The notes beneath the pieces are model-generated. The model saw nothing but the letters and a program-made list of their open reading frames with translations. It was not told the DNA's origin and ran no database searches. Position numbers and translations under genes: made by a program. Below, one piece after another: positions 43,160 through 51,649 of a DNA stretch of 64,000 nucleotides (position 1 is its first letter; every line of letters begins with the position of its first letter). Source of the DNA: Streptosporangium subroseum (lineage in GTDB: Bacteria; Actinomycetota; Actinomycetes; Streptosporangiales; Streptosporangiaceae); NCBI RefSeq assembly GCF_900188345.1, contig NZ_FZOD01000040.1, positions 24,243 to 88,242 on the forward strand, written 5' to 3'.

Positions 43160-44059
43160 GTGGATCCCGGCCCGCCGCTGCGAGACATCGGCTGCTTCGC
43201 GCTTGTCGCCCAGCACCTCAGCTTCTCGCGCGCCGCGGCCGAGCTGCACATGTCCCAACCGGCGATGAGCCAGGCCATCGGCCGCCTGGAGCGATCCCTG
43301 GGCATCCGCCTCTTCGAGAGGACCAGCCGGGAGGTCCGGCTCTCGGCAGCCGGCAAGGCACTCCTGCCCTACGCCGACGCGATGCTGGAGGCCTCCGCCG
43401 CGCTCATGGCCGAGAGCACACGACTGGCCATGTCGGCGAGACCGACCATTCGCCTGGCTTATCCGTTGATCGTCGGGCCTCTCGCGGCGCGGATCACCCG
43501 CCGCCTGGCCCGGCGCAAGCCCGCGATCGACGTCGAGCTCAGGGCGGCCGGGTGGAGCGCCGCCACATCGGCCCTGGAACGGGGCGACATCTCGGCGGCG
43601 ATTCTCAGCACGCCGTTCCCCCGGGAGTTGACGACCGCCGCCCGTTTCCACGTGACGGTCGGTCATCTCGCCGTACCGGCGGGCGATCCCATCGCCGCCC
43701 TGTCGCGGATCAGGCCCGAGCAGCTCACCCGATACAAGATCCTCATGCCGCGCAACCGCACGCCCGGCGGCATGTGGGCGCGGTTCGCCGCCCAACTGCG
43801 AGGACCGCACCAGCACCACGTGGTGGCCGACGACATCGACGACTTCGCGGCCGCACTGGACCTCGTGGCCGCCGGTGTCGGCCTGCTGCCGACACCCCAT
43901 CTGCTCGTCAAGGCCATCCGCCGCCATGACGTCCACTTCGTCCCCCTCGACGCCGGGGACCTGCGCATGACGTACGGACTCGCCTGGTCCCCCAAGCATG
44001 TCTCGCCCGAGCTAATGGTCCTGGTCCAGGCCGTCCAGGAGGCGTTGTGGACGAGGTAG
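43160..44059 (+). CDS. LysR-family transcriptional regulator
   Basis: An LTTR of about 300 residues. HTH: FALVAQHLSFSRAAAELHMS, QPAMSQAIGRLERSLG, RLFERTSREVRLS. Effector-binding domain: RPTIRLAYPLIVGPLAARIT onward, with TPHLLVKAIRRHDVHFVPLD near the end. GTG 43160 begins just before the HTH; GTG 43133 is an alternative. It is divergent from SnoaL and shares its operator with the region upstream of metE. Confidence 0.9.
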   Translation: MDPGPPLRDIGCFALVAQHLSFSRAAAELHMSQPAMSQAIGRLERSLGIRLFERTSREVRLSAAGKALLPYADAMLEASAALMAESTRLAMSARPTIRLAYPLIVGPLAARITRRLARRKPAIDVELRAAGWSAATSALERGDISAAILSTPFPRELTTAARFHVTVGHLAVPAGDPIAALSRIRPEQLTRYKILMPRNRTPGGMWARFAAQLRGPHQHHVVADDIDDFAAALDLVAAGVGLLPTPHLLVKAIRRHDVHFVPLDAGDLRMTYGLAWSPKHVSPELMVLVQAVQEALWTR

Positions 44060-44128
44060 GGTCCCGGGCTCCATTCAGCCTGTCCGGCACGCCGTACGGA
44101 TGCCGCGACCTTGGCCTCTTCGCTCCGG

Positions 44129-44168
44129 TCGCGTGAGCGCGTAACAAATCGCGTGACCGCGTAACAAA
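44129..44168. repeat. Tandem 20-bp direct repeat upstream of the ECF sigma gene
   Basis: TCGCGTGAGCGCGTAACAAA at 44129-44148 is followed at once by TCGCGTGACCGCGTAACAAA at 44149-44168 (one mismatch). It lies 232 bases upstream of the sigma gene. The rest of 44060-44400 holds only a doubtful 69-residue leader ORF (44191-44400). Confidence 0.75.
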
Positions 44169-44400
44169 AGGGCAAGGTGCGGAACTGTAGATGGGAGAGG
44201 AAGAGGAGGCCATGCGACCCGGTCGGACAGAAATCAAGCGAAAAGGTGTCAGACCAGGTCAGAGCGGGAATCTTCCTCCCCGGACCCGAAGCTCTCCGCC
44301 GGAGCGCTTCGGCGGAGAGGGCGCGCCAAGTATCGGCGAGGCCGATACGCTCCCGAGCCGGGACGAGCCGCAGAACGTTCCAACATTACGAATGTCCTAA

Positions 44401-45081
44401 ATGTCCCATATGGAGGAAGCGATCGTGGAGTCGTTCACGGGCGGCAGGTTGCCCCCGGACGATGTCGTCGTCGCGGCCCTGCGCGCCGGAGACGAAGCGA
44501 TGTTCGCGACGCTGCTGGACACCTGGTCGCGAGGGATGTTGTGGCTGGCCCGTTCGCACGTGTCCACCAACGACTCGGCCGAAGAGGTCGTGCAGGACAC
44601 CTGGCTTGCGGTGATCAAGGGAATCGACGGCTTCGAGGGCCGCTCGTCGGTCAAGACCTGGATCTACCGGATCCTGGTCAACACGGCCAGGAAGCGCGGC
44701 GTGCGCGAGAACCGCACGGTTCCGTGGAGCAGCGTCTTCGAGCAGGAGAGACCGACCGTCGACCGCTCGTCTTTCCAGGGCGTGGACGACCCTCTCCCGG
44801 GCCACTGGAAGTATCTCCCCGCGATCTGGCCGACTCCGGCTCCGGAGGGTGAGCTGCTCGCCGCGGAGGTACGCGTCCGGATCGGGGCGGCACTGGCCGA
44901 ATTACCCCCCAGACAGCGAACCGTGATCACACTGCGCGACGTCGAGGGGTGCACTTCTGAGGAGGTCTGCGAGATCCTGGATATCTCCGCGGCCAACCAA
45001 CGCGTTCTGCTGCACCGCGCCCGCGCGGCGGTGCGCGAGCAACTGGAAGATTATTTCGAGACGGCGAGGCGGTCGGCGTAG
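44401..45081 (+). CDS. ECF RNA polymerase sigma factor
   Basis: A 226-residue group-IV sigma factor. Region 2: EEVVQDTWLAVIKGIDGFEG then RSSVKTWIYRILVNTARKRG; region 4: LAELPPRQRTVITLRDVEGC then TSEEVCEILDISAANQRVLL. ATG 44401 or 44410 may start it; no strong ribosome site decides. Its TAG stop overlaps the GTG of the zf-HC2 gene by one base, the usual sigma/anti-sigma arrangement. Confidence 0.9.
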   Translation: MSHMEEAIVESFTGGRLPPDDVVVAALRAGDEAMFATLLDTWSRGMLWLARSHVSTNDSAEEVVQDTWLAVIKGIDGFEGRSSVKTWIYRILVNTARKRGVRENRTVPWSSVFEQERPTVDRSSFQGVDDPLPGHWKYLPAIWPTPAPEGELLAAEVRVRIGAALAELPPRQRTVITLRDVEGCTSEEVCEILDISAANQRVLLHRARAAVREQLEDYFETARRSA

Positions 45082-45404
45082 TGAAAACGGTTCAGTTTCA
45101 AGACGGTAAGGCGGTCGAAGTTGTGAAGCGGTTCAGCTGCGACGAGTTAGTGGAGCTCGTCACCGCCTTCCTGGAAAACGACCTCGACGAGTCCACCCGT
45201 TCCCGGTTCGAGGAGCATCTGGTCGGCTGCGAGGGCTGCGAGCACTACCTCAGCCAGTTCCGCACCACCGTCGACGCCCTCGGCACGCTGAGGGTCGAGA
45301 CCCCCGGCGCGCCACGGCACGAGGGTCTGCCGGGCGACGAAGGCCTGTCACGCGCCACGCGCGACCGCCTGATGTCCGCCTTCCGCGACCGGCGGACGGC
45401 CTGA
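45081..45404 (+). CDS. zf-HC2 anti-sigma-type protein
   Basis: A 107-residue protein with the HxxxCxxC zinc motif in FEEHLVGCEGCEHYLSQF and no membrane helix. Translationally coupled to the ECF gene. It is expected to bind the sigma factor, perhaps with redox or zinc sensitivity. Its 3' end overlaps another zf-HC2 gene running the other way. Confidence 0.85.
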   Translation: MKTVQFQDGKAVEVVKRFSCDELVELVTAFLENDLDESTRSRFEEHLVGCEGCEHYLSQFRTTVDALGTLRVETPGAPRHEGLPGDEGLSRATRDRLMSAFRDRRTA

Positions 45405-45800
45405 GTCCGGGCCTGAACATGAGTCCGCGCCCGATTCCGCACCCGCGCCCGAACCCGAGTCCGTACCCGGTTCCGCACCCGCGCCCGAACCCGGATCCGC
45501 GCCCGCGTCTACACCTGCGCCTGCACCCGCTGCACCTGCGCCCGCGCCCGCGCCGAGGAATGCTCCGCACAACTCTCTGAGCACGCGCTCCGGAACGCCG
45601 TCGGTTCCGAGATGGCCCAGTGCCTTGATCGTCGCCCGAACCTGTTCCAGGTAGCCAAGGCAGCCGGCGCATCCGGCCAGGTGAGACTCGAAGCGCCGCC
45701 TCCGCCTGGCGGGCAGCGCCTCTTCGAGGTAATCGGTGACAAGCCCCAGAACCTCACGGCAGCCTGCCGATCGGCCGAGGCGAGATCCGGCTCGCATCAT
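45348..45800 (-). CDS. Second zf-HC2 protein with Gly/Ala-rich repetitive C-terminus
   Basis: A protein of about 150 residues with HxxxCxxC in SHLAGCAGCLGYLEQVRATI, preceded by CREVLGLVTDYLEEALPARR. The last 65 residues are low complexity (GAGAGAG, then PGSGAGAEPGTDSGS-type units), from GC-rich repeats at about 45430-45560. It overlaps the first zf-HC2 gene's end by 57 bases antisense. ATG 45800 or 45797 start; a GAGTGGGA precedes. No sigma gene lies upstream on its strand, so it may act on the neighbouring sigma factor or one elsewhere. Confidence 0.65.
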   Translation of the reverse strand: MMRAGSRLGRSAGCREVLGLVTDYLEEALPARRRRRFESHLAGCAGCLGYLEQVRATIKALGHLGTDGVPERVLRELCGAFLGAGAGAGAAGAGAGVDAGADPGSGAGAEPGTDSGSGAGAESGADSCSGPDSGRPPVAEGGHQAVARGA

Positions 45801-45835
45801 TCCCACTCGTGCCCCATGTCACGTAGTTCCGCTTG

Positions 45836-45898
45836 CGGATCGATCCGTTACATCCCGCTTCTCTGTAACGTTCGCGCGCTTCGCGGATCTATAGATCC
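45836..45898. promoter_or_regulatory. Three palindromes in the promoter region between zf-HC2 and egtA
   Basis: CGGATCGATCCG (45836-45847), CGTTACA-N11-TGTAACG (45846-45870) and GGATCTATAGATCC (45885-45898) are all perfect inverted repeats within 63 bases. The last ends 28 bases before egtA. They fit operator sites for the divergent egt operon and zf-HC2 gene. Confidence 0.6.
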
Positions 45899-45925
45899 AT
45901 ACATATCGGGCGAAAGGGGAAGAGG

Positions 45926-47218
45926 ATGACCGGTCTGACGACCGAGAACGCCCTCATCCGGAACACCTCGGACGTTGAGGACTTCGCACGGGGCTGCTTC
46001 CTCGGCTCCACCGGCGATCAGGTGGGAGTGGAGCTGGAGTTCCTGGTCTTCGACCGTACGGCTCCCGATCTCCAGGTCCCGATGGACAGGATCTCCGATG
46101 CCCTGCCTCCGCTGCCCGGAGGGAGCAAGGTGACCTTCGAGCCGGGCGGCCAGCTCGAACTCTCCGGCACCGAGGGCTCGCTACCGGATGCGATCGCCCG
46201 CCTCGCCGCCGACGTGGACGTCACCCGCAGGGCGCTGTGGGACGCCGGCATGGCGCTGGTCGGGGTGGGTCTCGACCCGCTGCGCCCGGCCCGGCGGCAG
46301 TTGCGCCTGCCCCGGTACGAAACGATGGCCGCGTTCCTCGGCGCACCGTACGGATCGCTGATGATGTGCTCGACGGCGTCGATCCAGGTCAACCTGGATC
46401 TGGGCAGGAATCCCGCGGCCCGGTGGGAGCGCGCGCACCTGCTGGGTCCCGTCCTGGTGGCGGCCTTCGCCAACTCGCCGCTCAGCGAGGGCCGGCCGCA
46501 CGGATGGATGTCGGGCCGCCAGATGGTGTGGGAACGGCTCGACCCCACGCGGACGACCCCCGTCCCCGTGGTCGAGGATCCCGCCGCGGCCTGGACGGAC
46601 TACCTGCTCGACGCCCGGCTCATGCTCGTCGGAGAGGAACAAAAACGATATAGAGGGCGCGAAATTCGCAAAACGGATGAGGCGCGCGAGAAAAAGGGGA
46701 AGGGCGGGGAACGAGGCCGTCCGATCCACGACGGCTCGACCCTCCGTGACCGGCTGGGCGCGTCCGCCCACCCGCTGACCATGACGGACCTGGCCTACCA
46801 CGCCACGACCCTCTTCCCTCCGGTACGGCCGCGCGGCTGGCTGGAGATCCGCTACCTCGACGCCCAGCACCCGGCGAACTGGCCGGTGTGCGTAGCGGTG
46901 ACCCACGCTCTCGTGATGGACGACCGTACGGCCGACGCGGCGGTGGCCGCGGCCGAGCCGTACGCGGCGATGTGGTCGCAGGCGGCGCGCTGCGGTCTGG
47001 CGGACCCGGGGCTGCGGAAGGCCGCCGACGCCTGTTTCCGGGCGGCCATCGAGGCGCTGCCCCGCCTGGGGGCGAGCGCGGACCTGGTCCGCGAGGTGGC
47101 CGCGTTCGCCGATCGCCATGTGACACCCGGCCGATCTCCGGCCGTCGACCTGCTGGATCTGGTGAGAGGACCGGAACGGCGCCTGCCGGCCTGGTTGACC
47201 GAGGAAGAACCGGCCTGA
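45926..47218 (+). CDS. egtA: Glutamate-cysteine ligase EgtA, with internal Lys-rich insertion
   Basis: Makes gamma-glutamylcysteine for ergothioneine. Visible GCS2-type segments: GVELEFLVFD, VTFEPGGQLELSG, MMCSTASIQVNLDLG, TLFPPVRPRGWLEIRYLDAQ. 430 residues, family-typical or slightly long. Residues about 235-265 (EEQKRYRGREIRKTDEAREK then KGKGGERGRP) are Lys/Arg-rich and encoded by AT-richer DNA than the rest (46640-46725). AGGGG is placed before ATG 45926. First gene of egtABCDE. Confidence 0.92.
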   Translation: MTGLTTENALIRNTSDVEDFARGCFLGSTGDQVGVELEFLVFDRTAPDLQVPMDRISDALPPLPGGSKVTFEPGGQLELSGTEGSLPDAIARLAADVDVTRRALWDAGMALVGVGLDPLRPARRQLRLPRYETMAAFLGAPYGSLMMCSTASIQVNLDLGRNPAARWERAHLLGPVLVAAFANSPLSEGRPHGWMSGRQMVWERLDPTRTTPVPVVEDPAAAWTDYLLDARLMLVGEEQKRYRGREIRKTDEAREKKGKGGERGRPIHDGSTLRDRLGASAHPLTMTDLAYHATTLFPPVRPRGWLEIRYLDAQHPANWPVCVAVTHALVMDDRTADAAVAAAEPYAAMWSQAARCGLADPGLRKAADACFRAAIEALPRLGASADLVREVAAFADRHVTPGRSPAVDLLDLVRGPERRLPAWLTEEEPA

Positions 47219-47268
47219 CTCCTCCCCGCGGCTGAAAGCCCGGGGTCTCCACTCACAGGGAGATTTCA

Positions 47269-48588
47269 ATGAGCGACTTCAAGGAGCGGATCGCCGCCGA
47301 GCTGGTCTCGGTGCGAAACCGCTCCCTGACCTATACCGACGCCGAGGACGACGTGCTGCTGCGGCAGCACTCACCGCTGATGTCACCGCTGGTGTGGGAT
47401 CTGGCGCACGTGGGCAACTACGAGGAGCTGTGGGTGCTGCGGGAGGCCGGAGGGATCACCCCGCTCCGGCCCGAGATCGACGACATGTACGACGCGTTCA
47501 TGCACCCGCGCAAGGACCGTCCGAGCCTGCCCATGCTGGCGCCGGTGGAGGCGCGCCACTACATCGAAGGCGTGCGCGGCCGGGTGCTGGACGTCCTGGA
47601 CAAGGTCGACCTGCACAGCCCCGATCCTCTGCACCGGGGCGGTTTTGTCTTCGGCCTGGTGATCCAGCACGAGCACCAGCACGACGAGACGATGCTCGCC
47701 ACCCTGCAGCTGTCGAAGGAGCCGGGCCTGGTCCGCGACGGCGACCTGCCCCCCGGCAGGCCGGGAGGCCCCGAGGAGGTGTTCATTCCCGCCGGGTCCT
47801 TCCTGATGGGGACCGACACCGAGCCGTGGGCCTACGACAACGAACGGCCCGCCCACCGGGTGGACCTGCCCGGCTACTGGATCGACAGGCTCCCCGTCGG
47901 CAACCGCGCCTACGCCGCCTTCATCGAGGAGGGCGGCTACGACGACCCGCGGTGGTGGACCCCGGAGGGCTGGCGCTGGCGGCAGGAGAGCCGCGCCTTC
48001 GCCCCGCTGTTCTGGACCAGGGACGGCGGCACCTGGTGGCGCAACCGCTTCGGCCGGACCGAGCCCGTGCCCATGGACGAGCCCGTCCAGCACGTGTGCT
48101 GGTACGAGGCCGACGCCTACGCCCGCTGGGCCGGTAAGCGGCTGCCCACCGAGGCCGAATGGGAGAAGGCCTGCGGCTGGGACCCCGAGGCCGAGCGGGC
48201 GCGGAAATATCCGTGGGGCGACGACGTTCCCGGGGCCGACAGGACCAACCTCGGGCACAGGGCGGCACGGCCCGCGCCGCTCGGCGCCTTCCCCGCCGGG
48301 GCCAGCGCCTACGGCGTCGAACAGATGATCGGCGACGTGTGGGAGTGGACCGGCTCCCGCTTCCTGGCCTATCCCGGCTTCAGCAGCTTCCCCTACCCCG
48401 AGTACAGCGAGGTCTTCTTCGGCGGCGACTACCGGGTGCTGCGCGGTGGATCCTGGGCGGCCGACCCGGCCGCGGTCCGCACGACGTTCAGGAACTGGGA
48501 CCACCCGATCCGCAGGCAGATCTTCTCCGGCTTCCGCTGCGCCCGATCGGCCTCCCCCGAGCGCGTCTCCTCCCCGGGGCAGAAGTAG
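47269..48588 (+). CDS. egtB: Sulfoxide synthase EgtB
   Basis: Non-haem iron enzyme joining gamma-glutamylcysteine (or Cys) to hercynine with O2. N-terminal DinB-like iron-binding part: WDLAHVGNYEELW (His about 47) and IQHEHQHDETM (His about 134/138). C-terminal FGE-sulfatase domain: GSFLMGTDTEPWAYDNERPA, KRLPTEAEWEKA, GDVWEWTGS, RVLRGGSWA. 439 residues is family length. Follows egtA by 50 bases and abuts egtC directly. Confidence 0.95.
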   Translation: MSDFKERIAAELVSVRNRSLTYTDAEDDVLLRQHSPLMSPLVWDLAHVGNYEELWVLREAGGITPLRPEIDDMYDAFMHPRKDRPSLPMLAPVEARHYIEGVRGRVLDVLDKVDLHSPDPLHRGGFVFGLVIQHEHQHDETMLATLQLSKEPGLVRDGDLPPGRPGGPEEVFIPAGSFLMGTDTEPWAYDNERPAHRVDLPGYWIDRLPVGNRAYAAFIEEGGYDDPRWWTPEGWRWRQESRAFAPLFWTRDGGTWWRNRFGRTEPVPMDEPVQHVCWYEADAYARWAGKRLPTEAEWEKACGWDPEAERARKYPWGDDVPGADRTNLGHRAARPAPLGAFPAGASAYGVEQMIGDVWEWTGSRFLAYPGFSSFPYPEYSEVFFGGDYRVLRGGSWAADPAAVRTTFRNWDHPIRRQIFSGFRCARSASPERVSSPGQK

Positions 48589-49293
48589 ATGTGCCGCCAC
48601 GCGGCCTGGCTGGGCCCCCCTCGCACCCTCGACTCACTGATCCACGAGCCCGAGCACGGTCTGCTCCGGCAGTCCCACGCCCCGCGCCGGCAGCGATACG
48701 GCACGGTCAACGCCGACGGCTTCGGCATGGGCTGGTACGACCCCGCCCGCGCTGAGCCGGTCCGCTACCGCCGTGCGATCCCCATGTGGACGGACGCCAA
48801 CCTGCCGGCCCTCGCGCAGGTCGCCCGCTCACACTGCCTGCTGGCCGCCGTACGGTCCGCCACCGTCGGCATGCCGATCGAGGAGACCGCGACCGCGCCC
48901 TTCGCCGACGGACCGTGGCTGCTCAGCCACAACGGCCGCGTCGCGCGAGAGGCGGTCAGGGAGCTGGCCGACGGCGCGGAGAGCTCCTGTGACGCCGCGT
49001 GGCTCGCCGCCGCGGTGTTCGAACGGCGGCGCGCGGGCCATCCGCTCGGCGACGCCCTGGCGGAGGTCGTCATCCACGCCGGGACCAAGGATCCCGACGC
49101 CCGCCTGAACCTGCTCGCCTGCGACGGGGGGGCGATCGCCGCGACCGTCTGGGGCGACACGCTCTTTCTCCACCTCGACGACGGCGTGCTCGTGGCGAGC
49201 GAGCCGCTGGACGACCGGCCCGGCTGGCAGGCCGTACCGGAGCGGACCCTGGTGCTCGCCTCTCCCGAGGGCGTGCACTTCCAGCCACTCTGA
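48589..49293 (+). CDS. egtC: Gamma-glutamyl hercynylcysteine sulfoxide hydrolase EgtC
   Basis: A class-II glutamine-amidotransferase-like enzyme of 234 residues with the N-terminal nucleophile Cys2 (MCRHAAWLGPP). GFGMGWYD and LSHNGRV are the family's other active-site segments. Removes the glutamyl group. The ATG starts on the base after the egtB stop codon. Confidence 0.93.
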   Translation: MCRHAAWLGPPRTLDSLIHEPEHGLLRQSHAPRRQRYGTVNADGFGMGWYDPARAEPVRYRRAIPMWTDANLPALAQVARSHCLLAAVRSATVGMPIEETATAPFADGPWLLSHNGRVAREAVRELADGAESSCDAAWLAAAVFERRRAGHPLGDALAEVVIHAGTKDPDARLNLLACDGGAIAATVWGDTLFLHLDDGVLVASEPLDDRPGWQAVPERTLVLASPEGVHFQPL

Positions 49294-49316
49294 CCCGGCA
49301 CCGTCCCGGCCGCGAT

Positions 49317-49497
49317 CCGACGAACCGTCGGGCGAGAAGGACCACGACCGAGCGGAGCGAGGTCATCCAGAAAACACAGCATCCGGCCACGAACCGACGA
49401 ACCGTCAGGCGAGAAGGACCATGACCGAGCAGAGCGAGGTCATGCAGAAGACACAGCACCCGGTCACGGGCCGGTGAGCCGTCAGGCGAGAAGGACC
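49317..49497. repeat. 77-bp tandem repeat between egtC and egtD
   Basis: Two full units (49317-49393, 49394-49470) and a third partial one (49471-49497), exactly 77 bases apart. Shared core: GAACCGTC, GGCGAGAAGGACC, GAGCGAGGTCAT, CACAGCA. It opens a 230-base gap in the otherwise tight egt operon. Confidence 0.9.
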
Positions 49498-49523
49498 GTG
49501 ATCCATCGACTTCGGGGGGACCC

Positions 49524-50504
49524 ATGTCCGTCAGCCAGTCAGCCGTACACCTGATCAACCATCTCGGCCGCGACTACCTGCGCCAGGCGCTTGAGCACGA
49601 CGTCCACACGGGGCTGACGTCGACGCCCAAGTGGCTGCCGCCCAAATGGTTCTACGACGCGACGGGCAGCGAGCTGTTCTCCCAGATAACCCGGCTGCCG
49701 GAGTACTATCCCACGCGTCGCGAACTGGCCATCCTGCGCGAGCACGCAGGCGACATCGCGGTGCGGAGCCGCGCCGACACCCTGGTCGAGCTCGGCTCGG
49801 GGACCAGCGAGAAGACCGTCCTGCTGCTCGACGCCCTCACCGCGGCCGGGACGCTGCACACCTACACGCCGGTGGACGTCGACGCGATCACCCTCGCCGA
49901 CGCCGCGCGACGGCTCGCCTCCCGCTACGCCGGTCTGACCGTGCACGCGGTCTGCGCCGACTTCGAGCAGCACCTGACGCTGCTGCCGCGAACGGGGCGC
50001 CGGATGGTGGCCTTCCTCGGCGGCACCATCGGCAACCTCGATCCGGCGGCACGCGAGATGTTCCTGAAGGAGCTGCGCACCACGCTCCGACGCGGCGACA
50101 CCTTCCTGCTCGGCGCCGACCTGATCAAGGACACCGACCGGTTGATCGCGGCGTACGACGACGCGGCCGGGGTGACCGCCGCCTTCAACCGGAACGTCCT
50201 GCACGTGATCAACCGGGAGCTGGACGCCGACTTCGAGCCGGACGCCTTCGAGCACGTCGCGCTGTACGACGCGGAGCACAACTGGATAGAGATGCGGCTC
50301 CGCGCCACACGGGACATGCACGTGCGGGTCGGCGATCTCGGGCTGCACGTCTCCTTCGAGGCGGGGGAGGAGGTCCGTACGGAGATCAGCGCCAAGTTCC
50401 GCCCCGACGACCTGCGACGCGAGCTCGTCGCGGCCGGATTCGAGGTGAACCACCGCTACATCGACTCGACCGGTGACTTCAGCCTCTTCCTGGCCAGTGC
50501 GTGA
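49524..50504 (+). CDS. egtD: Histidine N-alpha-trimethyltransferase EgtD
   Basis: SAM-dependent triple methylation of histidine to hercynine. LVELGSGTSEKTVLLLDAL (SAM motif, about 88-106), YDATGSELF, RLPEYYPTRRE and the histidine-binding FLGGTIGNLDP all match. 326 residues. The ATG at 49524 has GGGGGGA upstream. Its TGA overlaps the egtE GTG. Confidence 0.95.
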   Translation: MSVSQSAVHLINHLGRDYLRQALEHDVHTGLTSTPKWLPPKWFYDATGSELFSQITRLPEYYPTRRELAILREHAGDIAVRSRADTLVELGSGTSEKTVLLLDALTAAGTLHTYTPVDVDAITLADAARRLASRYAGLTVHAVCADFEQHLTLLPRTGRRMVAFLGGTIGNLDPAAREMFLKELRTTLRRGDTFLLGADLIKDTDRLIAAYDDAAGVTAAFNRNVLHVINRELDADFEPDAFEHVALYDAEHNWIEMRLRATRDMHVRVGDLGLHVSFEAGEEVRTEISAKFRPDDLRRELVAAGFEVNHRYIDSTGDFSLFLASA

Positions 50505-51649
50505 TCGCTGACGACTGGCGGGCGGCGCGGTCCTCCGCGCCGCCCGGCCACCTCGACGCCGCCGGATGCAACGTCCCCAGCGACCGGGTGCTCGACGCCG
50601 TCGTCGAGCACCTCCGGCTTGAGCGCGAGGTGGGCGGTTACCAGGCGATGCCGGACTTCCACGCCCCCAAATCGGCACTGGCCACCCTGGTCGGCGCCGA
50701 CGCCGGCGACGTCGCCTTCCTGGAGAGCGGGACGGCGGCGATGGTGGCGCTGCTGGGTGGATGGCGGCTTCCGCCGGGCAGCCGGGTCGGCGTTCCCCGC
50801 GCCGAGTACGGGAGCACCCTCATGCTGCTGCACCGTCTGGCGCGGCTCCGCGGCTGGAAACTCCTCGAACTGCCCGCCGACGACGACTCCCGCCTTGATC
50901 TGGACGGGCTCACGTCCCTGCTGTCAGACGGGCTGGACCTGGTCACCCTCCCGCACATCTCCTCCCACCACGGCATCGTGCAGCCCGCCGCCGCGGCCGG
51001 ACGGCTGTGCCGCGCCGCCGGGGTGCCGCTGGTCCTCGACGTCTGCCAGTCCCTCGGCCACGTGGACGTCGGCGGCACCGGTGCGACCGCCTATGTCGGG
51101 ACCTCTCGCAAGTGGCTCGCCGGGCCCCGAGGGGTCGGCTTCCTGATCGTGCCCGGCCTCGCCGAGTACGGCGAGGACATGGACGCGGCGGCTCCCGCGC
51201 TCGGCGGGCACGTCTGGGTGCACGGGGACCCCTCACCGCTGGCCGGCGCGGCTCGCTACGAGACCTCCGAGGGGCCGATCGCCGGGCGGGTCGGGTTCGG
51301 CGTCGCCGTACTGGAACACCACGCCCTCGGCCCCGCCGCGATCCACGCGTGCCTGGCGGAACTCGGTGTCGCGGCGCGTCGCCTCCTCGACGGGGCCGGC
51401 GGCTGGCGGGCGGTCGAACCCCTCGACGAACCGTCCGCCATCGTCACCCTCAGGCCGCCGCCGGGCGTGGAACCCGCGACGGCCGTCGAGAACGCCAGGT
51501 CACGGGCGGCGAAAGCGTCCCTGCTGATCGGCGCCGTACCAGTCGGCAGAGCCCCCGCGGACCTGCCCACACCCGTGTTGCGAATCTCCCCCTCTCCGGG
51601 AGCGTGCCAGGAGGACCTGCACGCCCTGGCCCGCGTTCTCGATCACTGA
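50501..51649 (+). CDS. egtE: PLP-dependent hercynylcysteine sulfoxide lyase EgtE
   Basis: Aminotransferase class-V fold enzyme of 382 residues that yields ergothioneine from the sulfoxide. PLP lysine in GTSRKWLAGPRGVGFL (Lys about 204); VLDVCQSLGHVDVG before it. GTG 50501 overlaps the egtD stop by four bases. Last gene of the operon. Confidence 0.93.
   Translation: MIADDWRAARSSAPPGHLDAAGCNVPSDRVLDAVVEHLRLEREVGGYQAMPDFHAPKSALATLVGADAGDVAFLESGTAAMVALLGGWRLPPGSRVGVPRAEYGSTLMLLHRLARLRGWKLLELPADDDSRLDLDGLTSLLSDGLDLVTLPHISSHHGIVQPAAAAGRLCRAAGVPLVLDVCQSLGHVDVGGTGATAYVGTSRKWLAGPRGVGFLIVPGLAEYGEDMDAAAPALGGHVWVHGDPSPLAGAARYETSEGPIAGRVGFGVAVLEHHALGPAAIHACLAELGVAARRLLDGAGGWRAVEPLDEPSAIVTLRPPPGVEPATAVENARSRAAKASLLIGAVPVGRAPADLPTPVLRISPSPGACQEDLHALARVLDH

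Noticed and set aside
44191..44400. 69-codon ORF ending directly before the ECF sigma start
   Set aside because: No clear ribosome site, mixed codon use and no recognisable domain; at most a leader ORF.
49317..49497. Small ORFs within the 77-bp repeats (for example one starting MTEQSEVMQKTQ)
   Set aside because: They arise from the repeat itself and differ in frame context between units; no ribosome site is conserved.
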